A DNA stretch of 64,000 bases from Agrobacterium tumefaciens. Its GTDB lineage: Bacteria > Pseudomonadota > Alphaproteobacteria > Rhizobiales > Rhizobiaceae. The DNA lies in assembly GCA_017744915.1 (NCBI GenBank), contig JAGIAH010000004.1, forward strand, positions 248,001 through 312,000, in the 5' to 3' direction. The translations under genes and the position numbers were made by a program. Below are positions 25,376 to 34,466 of this stretch, piece after piece (position 1 is the first letter of the stretch; each line of letters opens with the position of its first letter). Below the pieces are notes generated by a model. It was not told the origin of the DNA. It ran no database searches and saw nothing but the letters and a program-made list of their open reading frames with translations.

Positions 25376-26800
25376 GTGACCAACGCGAATAATGGACCTG
25401 TAAATATGACCGGAACCGACCTTCGCACCGCCTCCCCGGAAGCGCCCGGGACCGTGTCGCTTTCCAAATTTGCCACGGCACGCCTTGCCCTGTCGCTTAT
25501 CCGCAATCCGCTGAAGGCAATGCCGCCGGAGATCTTCAGCGAACCAGCGGTCTTTAGCCGTCTCGGCGGCAAGATGCGGGTCCACCTTGCCGATCCCGCC
25601 CTTATCCACGAAGCCCTGGTCAAGAACGCCCATCTGCTCGCCAAGGGGGAGGATGTGCGCCGGGCGCTTGGCCCCGCACTCGGCCAGGGGCTGCTGACGG
25701 CCGATGGCGATCACTGGAAATGGCAACGGCAATCCGTCGCCGCCGCCTTCCGGCATGAAAAGCTGCTGGAATTGATGCCTGTCATGATCGATTCCGCGCG
25801 GCGAACCGGGCAAAACTGGCACCTGTCCCCTTCCGGAGACATCGATATCAGCCATGAAATGATGCGGACAACCTTCGACATCATCGTCGAAACCATGATG
25901 TCCGGCGGCCATGGCATCGACATAGGACGCGTCGAGCAAAGCATCACCGATTATCTGAAACCCACGGGTTGGACCTTCGCGCTCGCCGTGCTGGGCGCAC
26001 CGGAATGGCTGCCGCATCCCGGCCGGCGCAAGGCCCGCGCGGCGGTCGATTACCTGCGCGCCAGCCTTGCGACAGTGGTGACCGGAAGGCGGCAAAACCC
26101 CATGGGACAGACCGATCTTGTTTCCATGCTGCTTGAGGCGAAGGATCCCGAAACCGGGCGCATGATGAGCGATACGGAAATCGTCGACAATCTCTTGACC
26201 TTCATCACCGCCGGCCACGAAACCACCGCGCTTGGTCTCGCCTGGACCTTCCATCTTCTGTCGCAGAACAGGGAGGAGGAACGCAGGGTCGTCGAGGAAA
26301 TAGAAGCCGTCACCGCCGGCGAACCGGTCGCCGCCGAACACATCGCCCGCCTGACGTATACCAGACAGGTGTTTTCCGAGGCGATGCGGCTTTACCCGCC
26401 CGCCCCCATCATCACACGCACCGCGCTGCAGGACTTCACGCTTGGCGAACACGATATTCCGGCCGGGACCGTCCTTTATGTGCCGATCTATGCCGTGCAC
26501 CGGCACACGGCGCTCTGGAACGAACCCGAACGTTTCGACCCGTCACGCTTCGGACCCGAGGAAAGCAGGACCCGCCACCGCTATGCCTATATGCCCTTCG
26601 GTGCCGGCCCGCGCGTCTGCATCGGCAATGCCTTCGCCATGATGGAGGCTGTCGCCATCCTCGCGGTCGTTTTGCAGACCGTCCACCTTGAAAACAGCTC
26701 CGCCGCAAAGGTCGAGCCGCTGATGAGGGTGACATTGCGGCCGGAAAACCGCCTGATGATGCAGGTGAGGCAGCGAAAAAACAAATCGCCCGCGGCGTAG
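25376..26800 (+). CDS. Cytochrome P450
   Basis: 474 residues, complete P450 fold: I-helix oxygen-binding motif FITAGHETTALGL, K-helix ExxR in FSEAMRLYPPAP, and the haem loop FGAGPRVCIGNAFA with axial Cys415. It is of the longer CYP102/CYP4-like bacterial type and has no fused reductase, so it needs separate redox partners, none of which lies nearby. Substrate unknown. Start is GTG 25376, preceded by AAAAGGAAATTTAA. The gene is divergent from tetR across two operators, suggesting induction by a substrate-like ligand. A hairpin (26786-26814) spans its stop codon. Confidence 0.93.
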   Translation: MTNANNGPVNMTGTDLRTASPEAPGTVSLSKFATARLALSLIRNPLKAMPPEIFSEPAVFSRLGGKMRVHLADPALIHEALVKNAHLLAKGEDVRRALGPALGQGLLTADGDHWKWQRQSVAAAFRHEKLLELMPVMIDSARRTGQNWHLSPSGDIDISHEMMRTTFDIIVETMMSGGHGIDIGRVEQSITDYLKPTGWTFALAVLGAPEWLPHPGRRKARAAVDYLRASLATVVTGRRQNPMGQTDLVSMLLEAKDPETGRMMSDTEIVDNLLTFITAGHETTALGLAWTFHLLSQNREEERRVVEEIEAVTAGEPVAAEHIARLTYTRQVFSEAMRLYPPAPIITRTALQDFTLGEHDIPAGTVLYVPIYAVHRHTALWNEPERFDPSRFGPEESRTRHRYAYMPFGAGPRVCIGNAFAMMEAVAILAVVLQTVHLENSSAAKVEPLMRVTLRPENRLMMQVRQRKNKSPAA

Positions 26801-26855
26801 ACCGCCACGGGCGACTGATGAATGCGAAAACCCATCCGTCACCGGATGGTGACGA

Positions 26856-27059
26856 TCACAGATCGACGTCGAGGATCGCCATGGAGAAGTTGTAGGAACG
26901 GTCGCCGTCCTCGTCATCGATGTAGACGACGCCGAGAAACTCTTCGCCAAGATACACTTCGGCGGAATCGTCCTTGCGCGGACGTGCCTTGACCACCATC
27001 GTCGGATTGAAGGTGCGCTTGAAATAGGCGTCGAGTTTTTTGATTTCGTCGGCTTTCAC
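26856..27059 (-). CDS. DUF3126 family protein
   Basis: 67 residues with GTG start. It matches the short DUF3126 family common in Rhizobiales: ADEIKKLDAYFKRTFN, then MVVKARPRKDDSAEVYLGEEFLGVVYIDDEDGDRSYNFSMAILDVDL. Function unknown; acidic and probably cytosolic. Of two consecutive GTG codons (27062, 27059), the second has AGGAG at a normal 7-base spacing. The longer frame to 27152 has no ribosome site. Confidence 0.82.
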   Translation of the reverse strand: MKADEIKKLDAYFKRTFNPTMVVKARPRKDDSAEVYLGEEFLGVVYIDDEDGDRSYNFSMAILDVDL

Positions 27060-27200
27060 CACTATTCTCCTGTGCGGTTCGCGTTGGCCCGCTTTTGGCA
27101 TGGGACAAAGGCCAAAGTAAAGTGAAAGCGGCAAGTCATCCGTGTCTTCCACACGGACGACCGTAAAAATGCAGGTGCCGTTAGAGCGTAAAAGGCCCCG

Positions 27201-28025
27201 TCAGATATCGGCTCCGATAAGCTGGTCCATCAGGCGCGAGGGTTCGGAACACCCTGCTTCTCCAACCACCCGCGCCGGCACGCCGGCAACCGTGGTCTTG
27301 GGCGGAACGGGCTTCAGCACAACGGAGCCGGCGGCGATGCGCGAGCAGCTGCCGATCTCGATATTGCCGAGGATTTTCGCCCCCGCCCCGATCATCACGC
27401 CATTGGCGATCTTCGGGTGGCGGTCCGCCCCCTCCTTGCCGGTGCCGCCGAGCGTCACGCCATGGAGAATGGAGACGTTGTCGCCGATGACAGCCGTCTC
27501 GCCGACCACCAGCCCGGTGGCGTGATCGAGGAAGATGCCCTTGCCGATGCGCGCGGCCGGATTGATATCCGTCTGGAAGATGCTGGACGAGCGGCTTTGC
27601 AGATAAAGCGCAAAGTCCTTCCGGCCCTTCTGCAGCAGCCAGTGCGCCAGCCTGTGGGTCTGGATGGCCTGGAACCCCTTGAAATAGAGCAGCGGCTCCA
27701 TGAAGCGCGTGCAGGCCGGGTCACGGTCGTAAACGGCCTGGATATCGACGCGCAGCACGCTTCCCCATTCCGGCCAGTCATCCAGCATGTCCTGGAAGGT
27801 CTGGCGCAGAAGAACGGCCTGCATGTCGGGATGATCGAGAAGCTCACAGATACGGTAGATCACACACTCTTCGAGGGACCGGTGATTGAGGATCGTCGAA
27901 TAAAGGAAGGCAGAAAGCAGCGGGTCCTGCGCCGCAGCGCTACGCGCCTCATTGAGCAGGCTGCCCCAGATCGGATCGACGATCGCCAGCTGTTCGGGCT
28001 GACGGGCCTCGGTACGTGCGACCAT
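27201..28025 (-). CDS. cysE: Serine O-acetyltransferase
   Basis: 274 residues, normal. N-terminal helical domain (about 1-150) with DPACTRFMEPLLYFKGFQAIQTHRLAHWL, then the left-handed beta helix made of hexapeptide repeats: PAARIGKGIFLDHATGLVVGETAVIGDNVSILHGVTLGGTG, carrying catalytic Asp-His and the IGAGAKILGNIEIGSCSRIAAGSVV turns. It acetylates serine to feed cysteine synthesis and is usually inhibited by cysteine through its C-terminal tail. GAGGAGACC lies upstream of the ATG. Monocistronic. Confidence 0.96.
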   Translation of the reverse strand: MVARTEARQPEQLAIVDPIWGSLLNEARSAAAQDPLLSAFLYSTILNHRSLEECVIYRICELLDHPDMQAVLLRQTFQDMLDDWPEWGSVLRVDIQAVYDRDPACTRFMEPLLYFKGFQAIQTHRLAHWLLQKGRKDFALYLQSRSSSIFQTDINPAARIGKGIFLDHATGLVVGETAVIGDNVSILHGVTLGGTGKEGADRHPKIANGVMIGAGAKILGNIEIGSCSRIAAGSVVLKPVPPKTTVAGVPARVVGEAGCSEPSRLMDQLIGADI

Positions 28026-28168
28026 GAATGGTCTCCTCGTTTGCAGTGGTCGTTCTTTATACAGAAAAAGACGTGCATTAGAAATGGGATTCGAATGCCG
28101 ACTTTAAAGACGGCAAGGATTCAGTTTTTCTTCATGCAGCATGAAAAACCGTTTCTCGCCGCCGGCGC

Positions 28169-28945
28169 TCACAGCGATCGGTAGAACTCCAGAACCGCCG
28201 CCTTGAACACCCGGTCACCGACGGCCAGCATATGGTCGCGGCCGGGAATGTCGATCGCCCGCGCATGCGGCATGATCGCGGCAAGCTCCGCACCCGATCC
28301 GGCGATGTCATCCTTCGTTCCGACAGCGATCAGCGTCGGCGCGTCGATCTTTTCGGCCTGTTCGCGGCTGACGAGAACCCGCGACGTCTCGATACAGGCG
28401 GCGAGCGCCAGCCGGTCGCTTTTCGTCTGGTCGGCAAAGGCGCGGAACATACGGCCGCGCTCATGGGTAACGACATCGAGCGAAGGTGCCAGAAGCGCCT
28501 CGGCGATCGGATCCCAGTCGCCCACACCTTCGACCATGCCGATGCCAAGCCCGCCGAACACCAGCGAGCGCACACGCTCCGGATGGGCCATGGCCAGAAA
28601 GGCCGAAATGCGCGCGCCCATGGAATAACCCATCACATGGGCTTCGGCGATGCCCAGATGATTGAGCAGCGCCACCGCGTCACCCGCCATGACCGACGGA
28701 TAATAGGCTTCCGGATCATGCGGCTTGTCACTTGCGCCATGGCCGCGATTGTCGATGGCGATCACCCGGTAGCCCGCATCTCCCAGCGTCTTCAACCAGC
28801 CAGGATGCACCCAGTTGACATTGGCGCTGGAGGCGAAGCCGTGGATCAACAAAACCGGATCGCCCGCCGGATCGCCCTCGTCGAAATAGGCAAGACGAAG
28901 GCCGTCATGGGAAAAATCGGAAAATTGCGGCGTGTTGAGATTCAT
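28169..28945 (-). CDS. Alpha/beta hydrolase
   Basis: 258 residues. Oxyanion region LIHGFASSANVNW, nucleophile elbow VMGYSMGARIS with Ser, acid region VGTKDDIAGSG and catalytic His in IPGRDHMLAVGD complete the triad. Short cap domain; resembles esterases and enol-lactone hydrolases, substrate unknown. ATG 28945 has AAGGA 8 bases upstream, whereas ATG 28954 directly abuts that site. A 170-base gap separates it from the zinc finger gene on the opposite strand. Confidence 0.88.
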   Translation of the reverse strand: MNLNTPQFSDFSHDGLRLAYFDEGDPAGDPVLLIHGFASSANVNWVHPGWLKTLGDAGYRVIAIDNRGHGASDKPHDPEAYYPSVMAGDAVALLNHLGIAEAHVMGYSMGARISAFLAMAHPERVRSLVFGGLGIGMVEGVGDWDPIAEALLAPSLDVVTHERGRMFRAFADQTKSDRLALAACIETSRVLVSREQAEKIDAPTLIAVGTKDDIAGSGAELAAIMPHARAIDIPGRDHMLAVGDRVFKAAVLEFYRSL

Positions 28946-29115
28946 CAAGGACATCCTTTTTGCCGGACCATATGGCAGGAATTCGATGAATTGACCATGT
29001 TTTGCTGACGATTTTTATGGAGATGCAATGCGTTTGAGGCTACATATCCGCGACGACGAGCCGATGCGCGAAGACGGATCGCGGCTCGATAACGATATTG
29101 CATTTGGAGACGAAC

Positions 29116-29361
29116 ATGGCCGGGCATTCCATTCCCCACTTCCAGAACGATGGCGGACACCGCATGATCGAGATCGGCGTCAAGGAATTCATGTGCACCG
29201 GCGCTTCCGTGCCTTTCGATCATCCGCATATCTTCATCGATATGGGCGACGACAACGAGAAGGTCTGTTCCTACTGCTCCACCCTTTACCGCTACAATCC
29301 GTCGCTGAAGGCCGAGCAGACCAATCCCCCCGGCTGCGTCTTCCACGTGAAGGCCGCCTGA
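29116..29361 (+). CDS. Zinc-finger (zf-CHCC) protein, NDUFS6-like
   Basis: 81 residues. Central signature FMCTGASVPFDHPHIFIDMGDDNEKVCSYCSTLYRY gives the C-H-C-C zinc set: Cys26, the His in DHPH, and the CSYC pair. Mitochondrial complex I subunit NDUFS6 belongs to this family and alphaproteobacterial homologues are complex I-associated. GGAG lies 8 bases before ATG 29116. It is followed after 22 bases by an FAD monooxygenase gene, perhaps in the same transcript. Confidence 0.88.
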   Translation: MAGHSIPHFQNDGGHRMIEIGVKEFMCTGASVPFDHPHIFIDMGDDNEKVCSYCSTLYRYNPSLKAEQTNPPGCVFHVKAA

Positions 29362-29383
29362 CCTTTCCCGATCGGGGCGCATC

Positions 29384-30565
29384 ATGCCCATAAAATCCGT
29401 GGCCATCGTCGGTGCCGGCATCGCCGGTCTCACCGCCGCCCTGTCCTTTGCCCGGCACGGCATCGACTGTGACATCATCGAACAGGCCGGCGAACTGACC
29501 GAAGTGGGTGCCGGCCTGCAACTGTCGCCCAATGCCGCCCGCATCCTGGCCACGCTTGGCGTGCTGCCGGAAATCGAGGCACGCTGGACCGAGCCGGTGA
29601 GCGTCGATCTCGCCTCGGGAAAATCCCTTGCCACGCTCTTGTCCCTGCCAATGGGCGCAGTCGCCCGCAGCCGCTGGGGCGCCCCCTATGGCGTGTTGCA
29701 CCGCTCGACGCTGCAAGGCGCGCTTTTGAATGCGGTCAAGCGCAATCCGCTCTGCCGGCTGCATCTTGGCAAACGCATCGAGAATGCAACGGCGGATGTC
29801 ATTGCCGCGACGACGTTTCGCGATCACGACCTGGTCGTCGGCGCGGATGGCGTCTGGTCGGCAGCCCGTTTTGCCGTGCCTGCCGCACCCACCGCCACCT
29901 TCTCCGGCAATGTGGCCTGGCGCTTTACGGTCACCGACAGCGATGTTCCATCCGCCATCAACAAGAGCGCAGTTACGGCCTATCTCAGCTCCGGCGGCCA
30001 TATCGTCGCTTATCCGCTGAAGGAAGTCGGCGGTTTCAACATCGTCGCCATCGCTCTCGGCGCCGATCCCGGCGCGACATGGCGGGCGGAATCGAGCGGA
30101 CGGCAGAAGGCCCTGCTGCTGGAGCAGTTTCGCGGGTTCAGCCCGGACTTGCTGCGGCTCTTGAACTCATCCGAAAGCCCGACCTTCTGGCCGCTCTATC
30201 AGGCCGGCCCCGGCCGCTGGCACAATGGCCGCGACACGGTGCTGATCGGCGACGCGGCACACGCCATGATGCCGTTTGCCGCACAGGGCGCGGCCATGGC
30301 GATAGAGGATGCGTTTGAACTTGCGGGCGCAGTGGCCGGCAGTAACGGCGAAAAGCCCCTGCCCGTGCCGCAGGCCCTTGCCGCCTTCGAGGCCTTGCGT
30401 CTCCCGCGCATAGAAAAGGCCCGCAAGCGGGCCTCTCTCAATCGTTTTGCCTATCATGCCAAAGGTCCGGTCCGGATTGCCCGCGACCTGGTGTTTTCCA
30501 CCCGCCCCACGGAAGCGTTCCTGAAGGACTTCGACTGGCTCTACGGCTACCGCGCGAAGGGCTGA
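29384..30565 (+). CDS. FAD-dependent monooxygenase (salicylate hydroxylase-like)
   Basis: 393 residues, class A flavin hydroxylase. Rossmann motif VAIVGAGIAGLTAALSFARHG with acidic end DIIEQA; NADPH/FAD motif LVVGADGVWSAAR (DG motif); FAD ribityl motif VLIGDAAHAMMPFAAQGAAMAIEDA (GD motif). GVGAGLQLSPNA-type loop is also present. Members hydroxylate aromatic rings or other small substrates with NAD(P)H; the substrate here cannot be told. It lies 22 bases after the NDUFS6-like gene and converges on metC with 7 bases between stops. Confidence 0.9.
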   Translation: MPIKSVAIVGAGIAGLTAALSFARHGIDCDIIEQAGELTEVGAGLQLSPNAARILATLGVLPEIEARWTEPVSVDLASGKSLATLLSLPMGAVARSRWGAPYGVLHRSTLQGALLNAVKRNPLCRLHLGKRIENATADVIAATTFRDHDLVVGADGVWSAARFAVPAAPTATFSGNVAWRFTVTDSDVPSAINKSAVTAYLSSGGHIVAYPLKEVGGFNIVAIALGADPGATWRAESSGRQKALLLEQFRGFSPDLLRLLNSSESPTFWPLYQAGPGRWHNGRDTVLIGDAAHAMMPFAAQGAAMAIEDAFELAGAVAGSNGEKPLPVPQALAAFEALRLPRIEKARKRASLNRFAYHAKGPVRIARDLVFSTRPTEAFLKDFDWLYGYRAKG

Positions 30566-30572
30566 GGCTGGG

Positions 30573-31760
30573 TCAGACCCCGGCCGCCGCCGCAAATCCG
30601 GCCTCAAGATCCTTCTTGAGATCGGCGATATCCTCGAGCCCGATCTGGAGGCGGATGACCGGCCCTTCCGATGGGCCCTTGGCGATGGTCCTGTCGATGA
30701 GCGAGACCGAGACGGCAAGCGATTCGTATCCGCCCCAGGAATAACCAAGCCCGAAGAAGCTCAGCGCATCGAGAAAGGCGGCCGCCGCCTGCTTGTATTT
30801 GCCTTCTCCCGCCTTCAGCACGAAGGAGAAGACGCCGCTCGCGCCCTTGAAATCGCGCTTCCAGAGTTCATGCCCGGCAAAGCTCGGCAGGCCCGGATGC
30901 AGAACGCGAACGACATCGTCCCGGCTCTCCAGCCATGTGGCGATGTCGAGCGCGCTTTTCTGATGGTGCGCCAGCCTGATTCCCATGGTGCGCATGCCGC
31001 GCAGGATCTGGTAGGCATCGTCGGACGTGACGCAGATACCAAGATTGGCATTGGCCTGATAAAGCGCCTTCCAGTGCTTTTCATTGGCCGAAACGAAGCC
31101 CATCAGCACGTCGGAATGGCCGGATGGATATTTGGTGGCGGCGTGAATGGAAATGTCGACGCCGAAATCGAGCGGCTTGAAATAAAGCGGTGTCGCCCAG
31201 GTATTATCCATCGTCACCACGCAATCGTGCCGGTGAGCGATCTCGGTAATCAGCCGCACATCCTGAATCTCGAAGGTGTTGGAACCCGGTGCTTCCAGAT
31301 GCACCAGCTTCGTGTTCGGCCGGATGAGCGCCTCAATGCCCTCGCCGATCGCCGGATCGTAATATTCGATCTCGACACCCAGCTTCTTCAGCATCGTATT
31401 GCAGAAGCGGCGGGTTGGGAAATAGACGGAATCAACCACCAAAGCGTGATCGCCCGCACTGAGATAGGCCAGAAACGGCACGGTGATCGCCGCAAGCCCG
31501 GAGGGCACGAGAATGGTTCCGAAAGAACCTTCCAGCTCGTTGACGAGATTGCACAGCGCATCCGTCGTCGGCGTGCCATGGGTGCCATAGGTGTATTTCT
31601 GGTTTTCGGTCGAAAGCGTCTCCGCATCGGGGAAAAGCACGGTCGAACCGCGCACGATGGGAGGATTGACGAAACCGAAACAGTCCGCGGGATCATTGCC
31701 GCCATGGGTCAGGCGCGTATTCACACCTGCGGCGGAAAGCAGGTCATTTGTCTTGGTCAT
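30573..31760 (-). CDS. metC: Cystathionine beta-lyase
   Basis: 395 residues of the Cys/Met metabolism PLP family. KYTYGTHGTPTTDALCNLVNELEG, VTMDNTWATPLYFKPLDFGVDISIHAATKYPSGHSD (Asp contacting the PLP ring, Lys of the Schiff base in ATKYPSGHSD) and LSFFGLGYSWGGYESLAV are all typical; the last separates MetC from gamma-lyases. It cleaves cystathionine to homocysteine. A good promoter precedes it at 31797-31825 with a leader of about 30 bases. Confidence 0.93.
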   Translation of the reverse strand: MTKTNDLLSAAGVNTRLTHGGNDPADCFGFVNPPIVRGSTVLFPDAETLSTENQKYTYGTHGTPTTDALCNLVNELEGSFGTILVPSGLAAITVPFLAYLSAGDHALVVDSVYFPTRRFCNTMLKKLGVEIEYYDPAIGEGIEALIRPNTKLVHLEAPGSNTFEIQDVRLITEIAHRHDCVVTMDNTWATPLYFKPLDFGVDISIHAATKYPSGHSDVLMGFVSANEKHWKALYQANANLGICVTSDDAYQILRGMRTMGIRLAHHQKSALDIATWLESRDDVVRVLHPGLPSFAGHELWKRDFKGASGVFSFVLKAGEGKYKQAAAAFLDALSFFGLGYSWGGYESLAVSVSLIDRTIAKGPSEGPVIRLQIGLEDIADLKKDLEAGFAAAAGV

Positions 31761-31796
31761 TTCAGATCAGCTTTCGAAGGAACATTGACGGGTGCG

Positions 31797-31825
31797 ACAA
31801 TGCTGAGAGCGCACCGCAAGGTCAA
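31797..31825 (-). promoter_or_regulatory. Sigma-70 promoter of metC
   Basis: Minus strand: TTGACC (31825-31820), 17-base spacer, CATTGT (31802-31797). Predicted start is near 31790, 30 bases before the metC ATG. Confidence 0.55.
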
Positions 31826-32135
31826 GTCCCGCAGCGGGCATCGGATATGGCCGATTGATCCATCGTGAAGCAGAATACAAGAAGTATACAAATTTAGTGC
31901 AAGTGCAATTTTCCGCAAAAATATGCTTATATTTTCACCCTTTGCACACTTCCCGACCAAAATTTGGAAAATTCCGTTTTATAGGCACAATTATTGCCCG
32001 CACGTCTTGACCCCGCTGCCAATTGCGATTGTGATAGAAAAAGCGGATCGAAAAGGTCTTGCTGAAGGGGGAGCTGGGGTAAAACAAACATGCCGGTCCC
32101 CTTCCATCGACGATAACAAACAAAGGTTGGGAAAA
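31826..32135. other. Divergent metC/aapJ upstream region
   Basis: An AT-richer stretch than its surroundings. It holds the sigma-54-like element at 31984-31997 and upstream repeats of TGCA (AGTGCAAGTGCAA near 31895-31907 and TTTGCACAC near 31940-31948) that could belong to an activator site. The ORF starting at 31923 is only the aapJ frame extended upstream. Confidence 0.45.
31984..31997 (+). promoter_or_regulatory. Sigma-54-like (-24/-12) promoter of aapJQMP
   Basis: GGCACAATTATTGC has GG and GC dinucleotides at the exact sigma-54 spacing and matches GGCAC-N5-TTGC fully; only the preceding T of TGGCAC is A. Start would be near 32009, 127 bases before aapJ. Confidence 0.6.
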
Positions 32136-33158
32136 ATGAAAAAGGCAATTCTGTCAGCCGCCATCGGCGCAGCAGTTTTGGGAGGAGCCTCGGTCGCTTC
32201 GGCTGCGACGCTTCAGGACGTGAAGTCGAAAGGTTTCGTCACCTGCGGCGTAAGCGCTGGCATTCCGGGATTTTCCAATCCCGATGACAAGGGCGAATGG
32301 TCCGGCATCGATGTCGACTATTGCCGTGGTATTGCCACTGCGGTTTTCGGCGATCCTACGAAGGCCAAGTTCGTCGCACTTTCGAGCAAGGACCGTTTCC
32401 CGGCTCTCCAGTCCGGTGAGGTCGATGTTCTGACCCGTAACACCACCTGGACGATCAGCCGCGACACCTCGCTTGGCTTCAACTTCCGCACAGTCAACTA
32501 TTATGATGGTCAGGGCTTCATCGCCAAGAAGGGCCTGAACGTGAAGTCCGCACTTGAGCTTTCCGGCGCCGCCGTCTGCGTCCAGACCGGCACGACCACC
32601 GAGCTTAACCTCGCCGACTACTTCAAGACCAACAATCTGCAGTACAACCCGGTCGTTTTCGAAAAGGAAGCCGACGCGACCTCCGCTTATGATGCCGGCC
32701 GTTGCGACGTCTACACCACCGACCAATCGGGTCTCTATGCAATCCGTCTGAAGCTGAAGAACCCGGACGACAATATCGTTCTGCCGGAAGTCATCTCCAA
32801 GGAGCCACTCGGACCGGCCGTTCGCCAGGGTGACGACCAGTGGTTCGACATCGTGACCTGGGTTCACTATGCGATGGTCAACGCCGAAGAACTTGGCATC
32901 ACCTCCAAGAACGTTGACGAGCAGAAGACCAGCCTCAATCCGGACGTGAAGCGTCTGCTCGGCACAGAAGAAGGCACCAAGATCGGGACCGATCTCGGCG
33001 TCGGCAATGACTGGGCCTACAACATCGTCAAGCTGGTGGGCAACTACGGCGAAGTCTTCGACCGCAACGTCGGTGCGGGCTCGCCGCTGAAGATCGAGCG
33101 CGGCCAGAACGCGCTGTGGACCAAGGGCGGCCTGCAATACGCACCGCCGGTCCGTTGA
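32136..33158 (+). CDS. aapJ: General L-amino acid ABC transporter, periplasmic binding protein
   Basis: 340 residues. Signal peptide MKKAILSAAIGAAVLGGASVASAA, cleavage near residue 23. Family 3 solute-binding domain: FVTCGVSAGIPGFSNPDDKGEWSGIDVDYCRGIATAVFGD, VLTRNTTWTISRDTSLGFNF and TSAYDAGRCDVYTTDQSGLYAIR. The AapJ/BztA subgroup is larger than the usual 260-residue family 3 proteins, as here. It binds a wide range of L-amino acids and delivers them to AapQM. The frame extends to 31923, but ATG 32136 starts the signal peptide. Expected Ntr control. Confidence 0.94.
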   Translation: MKKAILSAAIGAAVLGGASVASAATLQDVKSKGFVTCGVSAGIPGFSNPDDKGEWSGIDVDYCRGIATAVFGDPTKAKFVALSSKDRFPALQSGEVDVLTRNTTWTISRDTSLGFNFRTVNYYDGQGFIAKKGLNVKSALELSGAAVCVQTGTTTELNLADYFKTNNLQYNPVVFEKEADATSAYDAGRCDVYTTDQSGLYAIRLKLKNPDDNIVLPEVISKEPLGPAVRQGDDQWFDIVTWVHYAMVNAEELGITSKNVDEQKTSLNPDVKRLLGTEEGTKIGTDLGVGNDWAYNIVKLVGNYGEVFDRNVGAGSPLKIERGQNALWTKGGLQYAPPVR

Positions 33159-33266
33159 TCGGCCCATCATTGGCTGGATCATGACAGGAGGCTGGGCAAC
33201 GCCTAGCCTCCATTTTAGAATTATATAAATAAGCTCGCAAAGAGCATATAAAAGGGAAAGGTGCCT

Positions 33267-34463
33267 ATGGCAGGCAACGCGGTCAGTTCGCAACGATCGC
33301 GCGCGCAAAGCGCGTCGTCACTTATCTACGATCCACGCATACGCGGCATTTTCTACCAGGTTCTGACAGTCGTCATCCTGGCCGCCTTCGTCTGGATCAT
33401 CGTGACGAATACGATCACCAATCTTCAACGGGCAAATATTTCATCCGGCTTTGGCTTCCTCGATGGAAGAGCCGGTTTCGACATCGGCCAGTCGCTGATC
33501 GCTTATACCAGCGACGAGACCTATGGCCGGGCTCTGCTCGTTGGCATTCTCAACACGATCCAGGTCGCATTTTTCGGCATCATCGCCGCCTCGATCATCG
33601 GTTTCATCGTCGGTATTGCCCGGCTCTCCAACAACTGGCTGATTTCGAAACTCGCGCAGGCCTATGTGGAAATCTTCCGCAACATCCCGCCGCTGCTCGT
33701 CATCTTCTTCTGGTACAAGGGCGTCATCGCGGTTCTGCCGCAGGCGCGCGAGTCGCTCGAGCTTCCGCTTGGAACCTATCTCAACAATCGCGGCTTGTTC
33801 TTTCCCAAGCCACTCTGGGGAGAAGGCACCTGGCTGATACCGCTCGCCTTTCTGGTGGCAATCGTCTTCAGCTTCCTCGTATATCGCTGGGCAAAGGCGA
33901 GACAGGAACAAACCGGCCAGCAATTCCGCACCGGCATCACGGTTACACTTCTCATTATTGGCCTCCCTGCCGCGACATTTCTGGCCCTCGGCTCACCGCT
34001 GACATTCGATTACCCGATTGCCGGACGTTTCAACCTTTCGGGCGGCGCGGTCGTTGCACCTGAATTCATGTCGCTGTTTCTGTCGCTTTCCTTCTACACC
34101 GCCTCCTTCATCGCCGAGATCGTTCGCGGCGGCATCAAGGCCGTGGCGAAGGGCCAGACGGAAGCTGCGGAAGCACTGGGGCTGCGCTCCAGCACGACGA
34201 CACGTCTGATCATCGTGCCGCAGGCGATGCGCATCATCATCCCGCCGCTGACAAGTCAATATCTCAACCTGACCAAGAACTCCTCGCTTGCCGTCGCCGT
34301 CGGCTTCGCCGACATCGTTTCCGTCGGCGGCACGATCCTGAACCAGACGGGACAGGCAGTCGAAGTTGTTGCTGTCTGGTTGGTTCTCTACCTCTCGCTG
34401 TCCCTGCTCACGGCCCTGGTCATGAACTGGTTAAACGCGAAAATGGCCCTGGTGGAGAGATAA
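33267..34463 (+). CDS. aapQ: General L-amino acid ABC transporter permease AapQ
   Basis: 398 residues. About eight membrane helices, with a long periplasmic insert between helix 1 and the core (about 45-95) typical of AapQ/BztB. The ABC-permease EAA loop is EAAEALGLRSSTTTRLIIVPQAMRIIIPPLTSQYLNLTKNSSLAVAVGFADI. Pairs with AapM to form the channel. ATG 33267 follows GGGAAAGG; a GTG two codons earlier is in frame. It starts 108 bases after aapJ and ends 3 bases before aapM. Confidence 0.93.
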   Translation: MAGNAVSSQRSRAQSASSLIYDPRIRGIFYQVLTVVILAAFVWIIVTNTITNLQRANISSGFGFLDGRAGFDIGQSLIAYTSDETYGRALLVGILNTIQVAFFGIIAASIIGFIVGIARLSNNWLISKLAQAYVEIFRNIPPLLVIFFWYKGVIAVLPQARESLELPLGTYLNNRGLFFPKPLWGEGTWLIPLAFLVAIVFSFLVYRWAKARQEQTGQQFRTGITVTLLIIGLPAATFLALGSPLTFDYPIAGRFNLSGGAVVAPEFMSLFLSLSFYTASFIAEIVRGGIKAVAKGQTEAAEALGLRSSTTTRLIIVPQAMRIIIPPLTSQYLNLTKNSSLAVAVGFADIVSVGGTILNQTGQAVEVVAVWLVLYLSLSLLTALVMNWLNAKMALVER

Positions 34464-34466
34464 ACG

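Noticed and set aside
31761-31830. SAM-II type riboswitch before metC
   Set aside because: The promoter predicts a leader of about 30 bases, too short for an aptamer.
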